A DNA stretch of 64,000 nt, taken from positions 32,641 to 96,640 of the forward strand of contig NZ_BMYP01000006.1 in NCBI RefSeq assembly GCF_014652335.1, in the 5' to 3' direction. Positions within the stretch are counted from its first letter, which is position 1. The number at the start of each line of letters is the position of its first letter. The translations under genes were made by a program, and so were the position numbers. Shown here piece after piece: positions 47,530 through 55,358 of the stretch. The stretch is from Vogesella fluminis (GTDB lineage: Bacteria; Pseudomonadota; Gammaproteobacteria; Burkholderiales; Chromobacteriaceae). The notes below the pieces were generated by a model. It had not been told where the DNA came from, did no database searches, and worked only from the letters and a program-made list of their open reading frames with translations.

Positions 47530-50169
47530 ATGCGAACCCAACGTTTTTACCAGTCCCTCAGGCGCAGCCGCTTTTACCGGCTGATGCCCAACAGCACCAT
47601 CGTGCTGTTCTTTCTGACCATGGCAGTGATGCTGTGGACGCTGGATGCGCGCGAGACCGAGCAGCTGCGCCTTGATCTGGCCAAGGACACGCTGTGGGCG
47701 GAGCAGACGCTGCGCCTGCGCCTGGACGAGCACAAGGACGAGCTGTCGCGTCTGGCGCGCGACATCGGCCGTGAGGCGATCGACGAAGACCAGTTCCTGG
47801 TACAGGCCTCGGAGTTTCTCGCCAATACCCCGGAGATGGCGGCGGTGGTGTGGGCCGACAACAGCTTTACCCTGCGCTGGATCGCGCCGTACGAGGAAAG
47901 CCGGCTCACCGTCGGCTCCGGCCTCAGCGGCGTGTCCGCCTCGGCCTACCTGCAGGCGCGCACCGACGGCCGCTCGGTGATGAGCCAGCCCTACCAGCTG
48001 GAATCCGGCGAGTGGCGCTTCGACCTGATGGTGCCGGTGTTCCGCGACACCCAGTTCCGCGGCATGGTGATCGGCATCTACAAGGCCAATGTCTTCATCC
48101 GCCGCGTGCCGCCGAGCTGGTTTGCCGAGAAATACTATCTGGAGCTGAACAACGGCGAGCAATCGCTGGTGCGCAACAGCCACGGCGCGCCGTCGTCGCG
48201 CCTGTCGCAGACCATCGTGCTGGGCGGTACGCCGCTGCGGCTGGTGGCGCGGCCAGTGCGCGGCGATCATAACAAGAGCCGCGTGATCCAGCTCGGGCTG
48301 ATCGTCGGCCTGTCGTTGCTGACCCTGCTCAGCCTGATGAGCCTGTCGCGCCACATCCGCCGCCGCGTTGACGCCGAGCGCGAGCGCGACCGTGTCTACG
48401 GCCTGTCGCGCGAATGGCTAGGCGTGATGCGCGAGGACGGCTACCTGCTGCACGTCAACCCGGCCTTTGTCGGCGGCCTCGGCTATCCGGCGGAGCAGCT
48501 GCTGGGCACCTCCATCCTCAATTACCTGCACCCGGACGAGCGCGAATCGACGCAGCAGCTGCTGCGGCAGGTGATCGAGGCCGGCAGTGTCGACCGCTAC
48601 GTCGAGACGCGGGTGATCAACCGCGCGCAGGAGGTGCGCGCCATCGCCTGGGCGATGAGCCCGCTGCCGGATGCCGGCGTGGTGTACCTGTCCGGCCGCG
48701 ACATCACCGCCGAAAAGCAGGCGGAGCAGGCGCTGCGCCACGAGTACATGTTCCGCAAGGCGATGGAGGATTCGCTGGTGGTCGGCATCCGCGCCATCGC
48801 GCTGGACGGCCGCATCACCTACGTCAATCCGGCGTTCTGCCGCATCACCGGCTTTAGCGAGGCGGAGCTGATTGGGCTGTTGCCGCCGTACCCGTACTGG
48901 TCGCCGGATATCGCCCACCACAACTATGACGCGTTGCGCCAGACGCTGTCCGGCGAGCAGTCGCAGCAGCTGTTCGAATCGGTGATGCAGCGCAAGAATG
49001 GCGAGCGTTTCTATGCGCAGATGCTGATTTCGCCGCTGATCGACGCCGACGGCCACCAGACCGGCTGGATGGCGGCGCTGACCGACATGACCGAGAAGCG
49101 CCACGCGCAGCAGATGCTGGAGGCGGCCAACGAGCGCTTCATCGCGGTGATCGAGGGCCTGGACGCGGCGGTGGCGGTGGTGCGCGGCGAAAGCCAGCAG
49201 CTGCTGTTCTGCAACCACCGCTACCGCGAATGGTTGGCCGCACCGGCCACGGAGGACAGCTCGGAGTGCTGCGACCTGCGCCTGTACCGCCTGCTGCAAC
49301 AGGCCAGCGCCGACCAGGAAATCTGGCTGGACGACCTGCAGTGCTGGTTCCTGCTGCGCTCGCGCCCGGTGCGCTGGGTCGACAGCGAGATGGCGCAGAT
49401 GCTGATCCTCACCGACATCACCGAGCAGCACGACGCCGAGCAGCGCTACCAGGAACAGATGGCCAAGCTGCAGGCCACCTCGCGCCTGATCACCATGGGC
49501 GAGATGGCATCGACGCTGGCGCACGAGCTGAACCAGCCGCTGTCGGCGATCGCCAACTACCAGGCCGGCTGCGTCGAGCGCCTGCGGCAGGGCCGCGCCA
49601 CGCCGGAATCGCTGATCCCGGTGATGGAAAAGATCACCGCACAGGCGGAGCGCGCCGGCAAGATCGTGCGCCGGGTGCGCGAATTCGTGAAGCAGAGCGA
49701 GCCGGTGTGCAAGCCGTGCCAGGTGTCCGACATCATCGACGCCGCGCTGGCGATCGCCGAGATCGAGGCGCGCCGCCTCGGCTCGGTGATCAACGTGCAC
49801 CTTGCGGCCAACCTTCCCGCCGTCAACGTCGACCCGATCCTGATCGAGCAGGTGCTGCTCAACCTGATCAAGAACGGCATGGAGGCAATGCAGCAGCTGC
49901 CGCCGGCGCAGCGCGAACTGCAGGTCAGCGTGCAGCGTAGCAGCAGCAAGCGGGTGGAGGTGGCGATCGTCGATTGCGGCCACGGCGTGCCGGACGACAT
50001 CAAGTCGCAGCTGTTCGACGCCTTCTTCACCACCAAGAGCGAAGGCATGGGCATGGGACTGAACATCTGCCGCTCGATCGTCGAATTCCATCAGGGTCAA
50101 CTCTCGGTGGAAGACCATCCGCTGGGTGGTACCATTTTCCGATTCACTTTGCCGGTATACGAGCCATGA
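47530..50169 (+). CDS. PAS-containing sensor histidine kinase (FixL/TodS-like)
   Basis: Membrane kinase of about 879 residues. TM1 near residues 22-40 (NSTIVLFFLTMAVMLWTL), a periplasmic Cache-like sensor domain of about 220 residues, TM2 near 258-278 (LGLIVGLSLLTLLSLMSL), then three PAS-type domains (starting near 295, 420 and 545; LHVNPAFVGGLGYPAEQLLG, ITYVNPAFCRITGFSEAELI). HisKA with the phosphoacceptor His near 665 in STLAHELNQPLSAIANYQ and a HATPase with NLIKNGMEAM and GMGMGLNICRSIVE follow. The ELNQPL form of the H-box is typical of FixL/DctB-class kinases. It overlaps the regulator gene as ATGA. The start could also be TTG 47515. Confidence 0.93.
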   Translation: MRTQRFYQSLRRSRFYRLMPNSTIVLFFLTMAVMLWTLDARETEQLRLDLAKDTLWAEQTLRLRLDEHKDELSRLARDIGREAIDEDQFLVQASEFLANTPEMAAVVWADNSFTLRWIAPYEESRLTVGSGLSGVSASAYLQARTDGRSVMSQPYQLESGEWRFDLMVPVFRDTQFRGMVIGIYKANVFIRRVPPSWFAEKYYLELNNGEQSLVRNSHGAPSSRLSQTIVLGGTPLRLVARPVRGDHNKSRVIQLGLIVGLSLLTLLSLMSLSRHIRRRVDAERERDRVYGLSREWLGVMREDGYLLHVNPAFVGGLGYPAEQLLGTSILNYLHPDERESTQQLLRQVIEAGSVDRYVETRVINRAQEVRAIAWAMSPLPDAGVVYLSGRDITAEKQAEQALRHEYMFRKAMEDSLVVGIRAIALDGRITYVNPAFCRITGFSEAELIGLLPPYPYWSPDIAHHNYDALRQTLSGEQSQQLFESVMQRKNGERFYAQMLISPLIDADGHQTGWMAALTDMTEKRHAQQMLEAANERFIAVIEGLDAAVAVVRGESQQLLFCNHRYREWLAAPATEDSSECCDLRLYRLLQQASADQEIWLDDLQCWFLLRSRPVRWVDSEMAQMLILTDITEQHDAEQRYQEQMAKLQATSRLITMGEMASTLAHELNQPLSAIANYQAGCVERLRQGRATPESLIPVMEKITAQAERAGKIVRRVREFVKQSEPVCKPCQVSDIIDAALAIAEIEARRLGSVINVHLAANLPAVNVDPILIEQVLLNLIKNGMEAMQQLPPAQRELQVSVQRSSSKRVEVAIVDCGHGVPDDIKSQLFDAFFTTKSEGMGMGLNICRSIVEFHQGQLSVEDHPLGGTIFRFTLPVYEP

Positions 50170-50798
50170 CTGCGAGCAAATCCATCACCATCCATATCGT
50201 TGACGACGACGAGGCGTTCCGCGACTCGCTGGTCTGGCTGCTGGAAAGCCACGACTACCGCGTGATTTGCCACGACCATGCCGAGGCCTTTCTCGCCGGC
50301 TTCCGCCCGGAGTCGAGCGTCGGCTGCCTGATCCTCGACATCCGCATGCCGGGCATGAGCGGGCTGGAGCTGTACGAAGAGCTGCAGGCGCGCGGCAACC
50401 GCTGGCCGGTGATCTTCATTACCGGCCACGGCGACGTGCCGATGGCGGTGCAGGCGGTGAAGCGCGGCGCCTATGACTTCCTGGAAAAACCGTTCAACCA
50501 GGAGGCGCTGCTGCTGGCGGTGAACAGCGCACTGGAGGCGGCGGCCAGCCTGCAGCAGAGCACCACGCTGGCGCAGCAGTGCGAGGCGCGGCTGCAGACG
50601 CTGACCACGCGCGAGCGCGAGGTGCTGGAGCGGGTGCTCGAGGGCAAGATGAACAAGGTGATCGCCGACGACCTCGGCATCAGCATCAAGACCGTCGAGG
50701 CGCATCGCGGCAAGATGATGGACAAGATGGGGGTGCGCTCGATCGCCGATCTGGTGCAGACCGTGGTCGCCTACCGCCAGCAAAAAGGCGGCGCCTGA
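50166..50798 (+). CDS. FixJ-type response regulator
   Basis: Partner of the upstream kinase; 210 residues. Receiver domain (residues about 7-122) with acidic pocket VDDDE, phosphorylation Asp58 in LILDIRMPGMSG, and the conserved Lys in FLEKPF. The C-terminal LuxR-type helix-turn-helix (about 145-205; LTTREREVLERVLEGKMNKV then ADDLGISIKTVEAHRGKMMD) is of the FixJ/NarL class. Coupled to the kinase gene by an ATGA overlap. Its target promoter may be the divergent binding-protein gene, but no operator was identified. Confidence 0.94.
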   Translation: MTASKSITIHIVDDDEAFRDSLVWLLESHDYRVICHDHAEAFLAGFRPESSVGCLILDIRMPGMSGLELYEELQARGNRWPVIFITGHGDVPMAVQAVKRGAYDFLEKPFNQEALLLAVNSALEAAASLQQSTTLAQQCEARLQTLTTREREVLERVLEGKMNKVIADDLGISIKTVEAHRGKMMDKMGVRSIADLVQTVVAYRQQKGGA

Positions 50799-51026
50799 CG
50801 CGGCCGCATTTCCGGCGGCGGTACCGGACTTTATCCGCCATGCTTGGCTCTGCGGCCGGCGGGCGATGCGGCGGGCAAAACCGGCCCTGAAGGGTACGGA
50901 CAAGCCGCTAACTGCGGTGTTGCCGGGTTTGCGCCTGGAATTATCAGGCGTGGCCCCTCCGCCTTGCCTTTGTGCCTTCTCCAGCCTGTGCCGCGACAAA
51001 ACATGGGTTAACAGGCCCTGAAAACA

Positions 51027-51056
51027 TTGCGGCCAACCTTGCAAGGTTGGCCGCAG
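51027..51056. repeat. Inverted DUS-like pair between convergent genes
   Basis: TTGCGGCCAACCTTG and CAAGGTTGGCCGCAG lie head to head (stem of about 14 bp, minimal loop), followed by TGTTT. It separates the response regulator gene from the DUF5610-like gene. Confidence 0.9.
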
Positions 51057-51077
51057 TGTTTCTGGCGGAGCGGCTGA

Positions 51078-51653
51078 TCAGGCGCTGCTGCTGTCGCTCT
51101 TGGGCTGCAGCTTGCCGGCGAGGAAGTCGTCGTAGCCCTGCTGCACCAGTTCAAAGGTCTGCTGGATGCCGCTGGCGATGTCGCCGCCCAGCACCTTCAG
51201 TCCTTCCAGAATATCCCTGGCCTCGTTGAAGCCCTGCTCGAAGCCGCCGCGCACCAGCGCGACGAAACTGGTGGCCCGCTCTTCCTCGCTCATTTCCGGA
51301 TGCTGCTGCGCGTAGGCGTCGTAAAAACCGAGCGACAGCGACAGGATGCGCTCGGCGGTGGCCGCCGCGCTGTTGTCCTGCTTGTCGGCGGCCGTCTGCA
51401 ACGCATCGGGGCCGAAATCCGGCGCCAGCAGCTCGTTGATCTTGTCGATGGCGCTGCGGTACAGCAGTTGCTGCGACTTGTTGCCGGCGCCGATCGAGAC
51501 GTTGAGGCTGTCGATCACCTGGGCGTTCATCTCGTCGCGCGCACTGCGCTCCAGCGCCGACGGCTTGTTGAGGCGGCCGGGCGCGTTGCTGGCCTGGCTG
51601 TTCTGGGCGGCGGGTGTCAGCGACGACATCCCCGGGGTGGGAAACAAGGACAT
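51078..51653 (-). CDS. DUF5610-like hypothetical protein
   Basis: A 191-residue soluble protein without signal peptide. The N-terminus is Ser/Thr/Pro/Asn-rich and disordered (TPGMSSLTPAAQNSQASNAP). A helical core follows (LNVSIGAGNKSQQLLYRSAI, LLAPDFGPDALQTAADKQDN) and ends FELVQQGYDDFLAGKLQPKS. This matches my recollection of the DUF5610 family, whose function is unknown. It is preceded by AAGGAG, supporting the ATG at 51653, and stands alone. Confidence 0.65.
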   Translation of the reverse strand: MSLFPTPGMSSLTPAAQNSQASNAPGRLNKPSALERSARDEMNAQVIDSLNVSIGAGNKSQQLLYRSAIDKINELLAPDFGPDALQTAADKQDNSAAATAERILSLSLGFYDAYAQQHPEMSEEERATSFVALVRGGFEQGFNEARDILEGLKVLGGDIASGIQQTFELVQQGYDDFLAGKLQPKSDSSSA

Positions 51654-51745
51654 GGCAAACTCCCGCAGGTTGGCTGGGCGTGGCTATCTCCTTGACGTTA
51701 TAGTGCTTTTTTACGTGGCTGCCGCCGTTTGCCGTGAGCCACACG

Positions 51746-51775
51746 CAAAAAAGGCAGCCCGCAGGCTGCCTTTTG
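51746..51775 (-). terminator. Terminator after the acyl-CoA dehydrogenase gene
   Basis: AAAAGGCAGCC and GGCTGCCTTTTTT form a stem with the T-run on the minus strand, just beyond the dehydrogenase stop. Confidence 0.88.
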
Positions 51776-51795
51776 TCGTGACCGCCTGTGCGCGA

Positions 51796-53580
51796 TCAGA
51801 AGGCGAAATGCTCGTCCGCCAGCGTCATCAGCGGCTTGGAACCACCCTTGATGGTGGCTTTCAGCGCCTCAACTTCCGGCAGCAGCTTGGCGAAGTAGAA
51901 GCGGGCGGTGGCGATCTTGGCCTTGTAGAAATCGTCGCTGCCGGTTTCCAGCTTGGCGTAGGCCACTTCCGCCATCCGCGCCCACAGCCAGGCGTAGGTC
52001 AGGTGACCGAGCAGGCGCAGGTAGTCGCTGGCGGCGGCGCCGGCTTCGTCACGGTCCTTCATCGACGCCATGCCGATGCCCATGGTGATGTCGCCGATGT
52101 CCTTCAGTAGCTTGGCCAGCGGGGCCACGAATTCGGCCAGTTGCGCGTTGCTCTCGTTGGCCTGGCAGAACTTGTGGATCTGCTTGGTGAACTTGCGCAG
52201 CTTCTGGCCCTGATCCAGCAGTACCTTGCGGCCGAGCAGGTCGAGGGCCTGGATGCCGTTGGTGCCTTCGTAGATCTGCGAGATGCGGCAGTCGCGCACC
52301 AGCTGTTCCATGCCCCACTCGCGGATGAAGCCGTGGCCGCCGAATACCTGCATGCCAAGGTTGGCCGCAGTGTAGCCGTTGTCGGTCATGAAGGCCTTGG
52401 CCACCGGGGTCAGCAGCGCCACCAGGTCGGCGGCATCGGTGCGCGCGTCGGCGTCCGGATGCTTTTCTTCGATGTCCAGCTGCAGCGCCAGCAGTGCGGC
52501 CAGTGCACGGCCGGCTTCGGTGTAGGCCTTCTGCGTCAGCAGCATGCGGCGCACGTCGGGGTGCACGATGATCGGGTCGGCGGCTTTTTCCGGGAATTTG
52601 GCGCCGGCCATGGCGCGCATCTGCAGACGCTCGCGGGCATAGGTCAGTGCACCCTGGAACGCGGCCTCACCCAGGCCCAGGCCCTGCATGCCGCAGCCGA
52701 GGCGCGCGGCGTTCATCATGGTGAACATGCAAGCCAGGCCCTTGTTGGCCTCGCCGATCAGGTAGCCGCGGGCGCCGTCGAGGTTGATGACGGCAGTGGC
52801 GTTGGCCTTGATGCCCATCTTGTGTTCCAGGCTGCCGCAGTACACGCTGTTGCGGCTGCCGTCGGCGTGGAATTTCGGCACGATGAACAGCGAAATGCCT
52901 TTCACGTCCTTCGGTGCGTCCGGCAGGCGCGCCAGCACCAGATGGATGATGTTGTCGGCCATGTCGTGCTCGCCGGCAGAGATGAAGATCTTGGTGCCGG
53001 TGATGCTGTAGCTGCCGTCGCCGTTGGGTTCGGCGCGGGTTTTCAGCAGGCCGAGGTCGGTGCCGCAGTGCGGCTCGGTCAGGCACATGGTGCCGGTCCA
53101 GCTGCCATCGACCAGGTGCGGCAGGTAGGTGGCCTTCTGTTCATCGCTGCCGTGGGCGTGGATGGCGGAGTAGGCGCCGTGGCTCAGGCCGGGGTACATC
53201 GACCAGGCGACGTTGGCCGAGCACTGCATCTCGATGATCGGGAAGGACAGTGTCTTGGGCATGCCCTGGCCGCCGTAGGCCGGATCGCAGTCCAGCGCGG
53301 TGAAGCCCAGCTCGCAGAACTGCTTGTACGCTTCCTTGAAGCCGACCGGGGTGGTGACCGACTTGGTGGCGGCGTCGAAGGTGCAGCCTTCTTCGTCGGC
53401 CGGGCGGTTCAGCGGTGCCAGCTCGTTTTCGCAGAATTGGGCCGCCGCCTCCAGATAAGACGAGAAAATGTCCTGTGTGGCTTCTTCATAACCCGGCAGC
53501 GAGGGCAGGGTATCCTGAACTTTGATCAGTTCGTGCAGGACAAAGTCGAAATCGCGCAGCGGTGCTTGATAAGCGGGCAT
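51796..53580 (-). CDS. Acyl-CoA dehydrogenase (long, 594-aa type)
   Basis: FAD flavoenzyme that introduces the alpha-beta double bond in acyl-CoA. Domain order: short N-terminal AcylCoA_DH_N segment (YQAPLRDFDFVLHELIKVQD), alpha-helical N domain, beta domain (GTMCLTEPHCGTDLGLLKTR, GTKIFISAGEHDM), C-terminal helical domain with the catalytic region RISQIYEGTNGIQALDLLGR, and an extra C-terminal helical extension typical of the roughly 590-residue group. Such enzymes act on fatty acyl- or methylthiopropionyl-CoA; the substrate is not fixed here. A DUS-like copy lies within (52360-52369). It is monocistronic. Confidence 0.93.
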   Translation of the reverse strand: MPAYQAPLRDFDFVLHELIKVQDTLPSLPGYEEATQDIFSSYLEAAAQFCENELAPLNRPADEEGCTFDAATKSVTTPVGFKEAYKQFCELGFTALDCDPAYGGQGMPKTLSFPIIEMQCSANVAWSMYPGLSHGAYSAIHAHGSDEQKATYLPHLVDGSWTGTMCLTEPHCGTDLGLLKTRAEPNGDGSYSITGTKIFISAGEHDMADNIIHLVLARLPDAPKDVKGISLFIVPKFHADGSRNSVYCGSLEHKMGIKANATAVINLDGARGYLIGEANKGLACMFTMMNAARLGCGMQGLGLGEAAFQGALTYARERLQMRAMAGAKFPEKAADPIIVHPDVRRMLLTQKAYTEAGRALAALLALQLDIEEKHPDADARTDAADLVALLTPVAKAFMTDNGYTAANLGMQVFGGHGFIREWGMEQLVRDCRISQIYEGTNGIQALDLLGRKVLLDQGQKLRKFTKQIHKFCQANESNAQLAEFVAPLAKLLKDIGDITMGIGMASMKDRDEAGAAASDYLRLLGHLTYAWLWARMAEVAYAKLETGSDDFYKAKIATARFYFAKLLPEVEALKATIKGGSKPLMTLADEHFAF

Positions 53581-53763
53581 GATGGTCTCCGTATTAATGC
53601 ACGGCCCGGATGCAACGGGTCGTTTCTCGTATCGTGTTGGGGTGGCGGCACAAAACCGTGTGCTGGGGCCTAGTGTGCACAGTGATATGCGTTTAAGTCA
53701 AACGCTTGTTTTATTTTTTGACAGGCATGGCAGTGCCGGCCGCGGAAAGGACGCAAGTAAGCA

Positions 53764-54321
53764 ATGAGTATCAAGCGCTGGTTATTGCGACATATGCCGC
53801 ATCCGGGGGTACGGTTGGCCAGTTCGCCCCTGCTGCGGCCGTTGGCGCCGTATCTGGGCCATGCCGCGCTGTGGAGCCTGCAGCGACGCAAGGTGGCACT
53901 GGCGGTCGCGGTCGGCCTGTTTTCCGGGTTGATGCCGGGGCCGACACAGATGCTGACGGCGGCGCTGCTGGCGTTGCTTTTTCGCATCAACCTGCCGGTG
54001 GCGCTGGCCTGCACCCTGTATACCAATCCGCTGACCTATCTGCCGCTGTACTACCTGGCCTTCGAGCTGGGCAAGCTGCTGCTGGGGATGAATGGCGAAC
54101 TGGTGATGCCGCCGTTCCCGGTGTTCGATGGTGAACACCTGTGGCAATGGCAGCATGCGGTAATGGAATGGACCCTGCACATGGGGTGGCCGCTGCTGGT
54201 GGGGGTGCCGGCACTGGGGCTGACCTTCGGCCTTGCCGGATATGTTATCGTGATGCTGTTATGGCAATGCGTGGTGTTGCGGCAGTGGCGCAGACGAAAG
54301 GAAGTCCGTGGATCTGACTGA
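53764..54321 (+). CDS. DUF2062 membrane protein
   Basis: A 185-residue protein with three likely TM segments. It has the DUF2062 signature: ALAVAVGLFSGLMPGPTQML, then FRINLPVALACTLYTNPLTY with the PLTYLPLYYLAFELGKLLLG segment. Function is unknown for the family. It begins a compact operon: the NUDIX gene overlaps its end by 14 bases and a PilZ gene follows. Confidence 0.88.
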   Translation: MSIKRWLLRHMPHPGVRLASSPLLRPLAPYLGHAALWSLQRRKVALAVAVGLFSGLMPGPTQMLTAALLALLFRINLPVALACTLYTNPLTYLPLYYLAFELGKLLLGMNGELVMPPFPVFDGEHLWQWQHAVMEWTLHMGWPLLVGVPALGLTFGLAGYVIVMLLWQCVVLRQWRRRKEVRGSD

Positions 54322-54865
54322 AAAGAAACTGGCTGGCGAGCAGGTGTTCAACGGCGGTTTCATCAAGGTGCAGCGCGATAGCGTGTCCTTGCCGGACGGC
54401 AGCACGGCATGGCGTGAGTACATCCGCCACCCCGGCGCGGTGGCGGTGCTGGCGCTGTCCGACGATGGCAAGCTGCTGCTGGAGCGCCAGTTCCGCTATC
54501 CGCTGGCGCGCACTTTTCTGGAAATCCCGGCCGGCAAGATCGATCCGCAAGAGGCGCCGTTGGCTACCGCCAGGCGCGAACTGCTGGAAGAAACCGGCTA
54601 CCGGGCAGCAAACTGGTTTTATCTTGGCAAGGCGTATCCGTGCATCGGCTATTCTGACGAGGTGATTCACTATTATCTGGCAACCGCGCTGACCGCCGGC
54701 GAGCGGCAGCTGGACGAGGGTGAATTCCTGGAAGTGCTGACTGTGCCACTGGCCGAGGTAATGACGATGACACTGGATGGCCGCATCTGCGACAGCAAGA
54801 GCCTGGTCGGCCTGCACTGGTTGGCCGCATGGCAACGCGGGGAGCTGCGTTGTGAAGCCCTTTGA
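54308..54865 (+). CDS. NUDIX ADP-ribose pyrophosphatase
   Basis: Hydrolyses ADP-ribose or related nucleoside diphosphates. 185 residues starting at GTG 54308 (MDLTEKKLAGEQVFNGGFIK), inside the end of the DUF2062 gene with GAAAGGAAG upstream. A perfect NUDIX box occupies residues 76-98 (Gly76, Glu82, Arg90-Glu91, Glu94-Glu95, Gly97), preceded by the RQFRYPLARTFLEIPAGKID segment characteristic of the NudF/ADPRase branch. A DUS-like copy is at 54820-54829, near the 3' end. Confidence 0.92.
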   Translation: MDLTEKKLAGEQVFNGGFIKVQRDSVSLPDGSTAWREYIRHPGAVAVLALSDDGKLLLERQFRYPLARTFLEIPAGKIDPQEAPLATARRELLEETGYRAANWFYLGKAYPCIGYSDEVIHYYLATALTAGERQLDEGEFLEVLTVPLAEVMTMTLDGRICDSKSLVGLHWLAAWQRGELRCEAL

Positions 54866-55163
54866 CGCGCATCACGAGCGTCGCGGCGGCAAACGCCTGC
54901 GCATGGGCTGCCGTGCCAAGGTGAAATCGCGCCATACCGGCGAAACCTACTATGGCGAATGCGTGGATCTGTCGGTGGATGGCCTCGCCATCCGCTCTGC
55001 GTTTGTACCGCAATTCGGCGAGATCCTGGAGGTCACCATCATCGTGCCGCCGGTCGGCGCGGTGTACAGCAAGCCGTTCGAGGCGGTGGTGGAAGTGCGG
55101 CGCTGCAATGAGGTGGAGCGCGGCAAGCTATATGAAATCGGCGCAAAAATTATCAAACGCTAG
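54852..55163 (+). CDS. PilZ-domain protein
   Basis: A single-domain PilZ protein of 103 residues, a cyclic-di-GMP receptor class. Start GTG 54852 (MKPFDAHHERRGGKRLRMGC) with GGAG at 54841-54844. The ligand motifs RxxxR (Arg10/Arg11 to Arg15 in HERRGGKR) and DxSxxG (CVDLSVDGLAI, near residue 39-44) are both present, so c-di-GMP binding is plausible. It overlaps the NUDIX gene end. A GGDEF protein at 60316-61710 could supply the signal, but no direct link is shown. Confidence 0.88.
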   Translation: MKPFDAHHERRGGKRLRMGCRAKVKSRHTGETYYGECVDLSVDGLAIRSAFVPQFGEILEVTIIVPPVGAVYSKPFEAVVEVRRCNEVERGKLYEIGAKIIKR

Positions 55164-55193
55164 TTAATTCATTTGCATGAATTGCTTGTCCTG

Positions 55194-55220
55194 AAAAAGT
55201 CGCTGGAATGGCGGCTTTTT
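55194..55220 (+). terminator. Rho-independent terminator after the PilZ gene
   Basis: AAAAAGTCGCT pairs (with two G-U pairs) with GGCGGCTTTTTT. Confidence 0.82.
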
Positions 55221-55301
55221 TCATTTGCAGTAGCGCTACTGTGCTATACCCAAAAAAACAGATGCAGCTTGTTAGTCCACTGATAACTTGGCAAGGGGGA
55301 A

Positions 55302-55328
55302 GAACGGTGCGATTGGCACCGTTCCCGC
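55302..55328 (+). promoter_or_regulatory. Leader hairpin and sigma-54-like element before prkA
   Basis: GAACGGTGC pairs with GCACCGTTC (55302-55324). Within it, TTGGCAC at 55313-55319 is followed by a GC 10 bases after the GG (55327-55328), the GG-N10-GC spacing of sigma-54 promoters; the -12 half (CCGCT) is poor. The implied start site leaves a leader of about 20 bases before the AGGAGGG site. The assignment is tentative. Confidence 0.3.
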
Positions 55329-55358
55329 TCCGCTTGCCTCCAGCAGGAGGGTTAAGCC

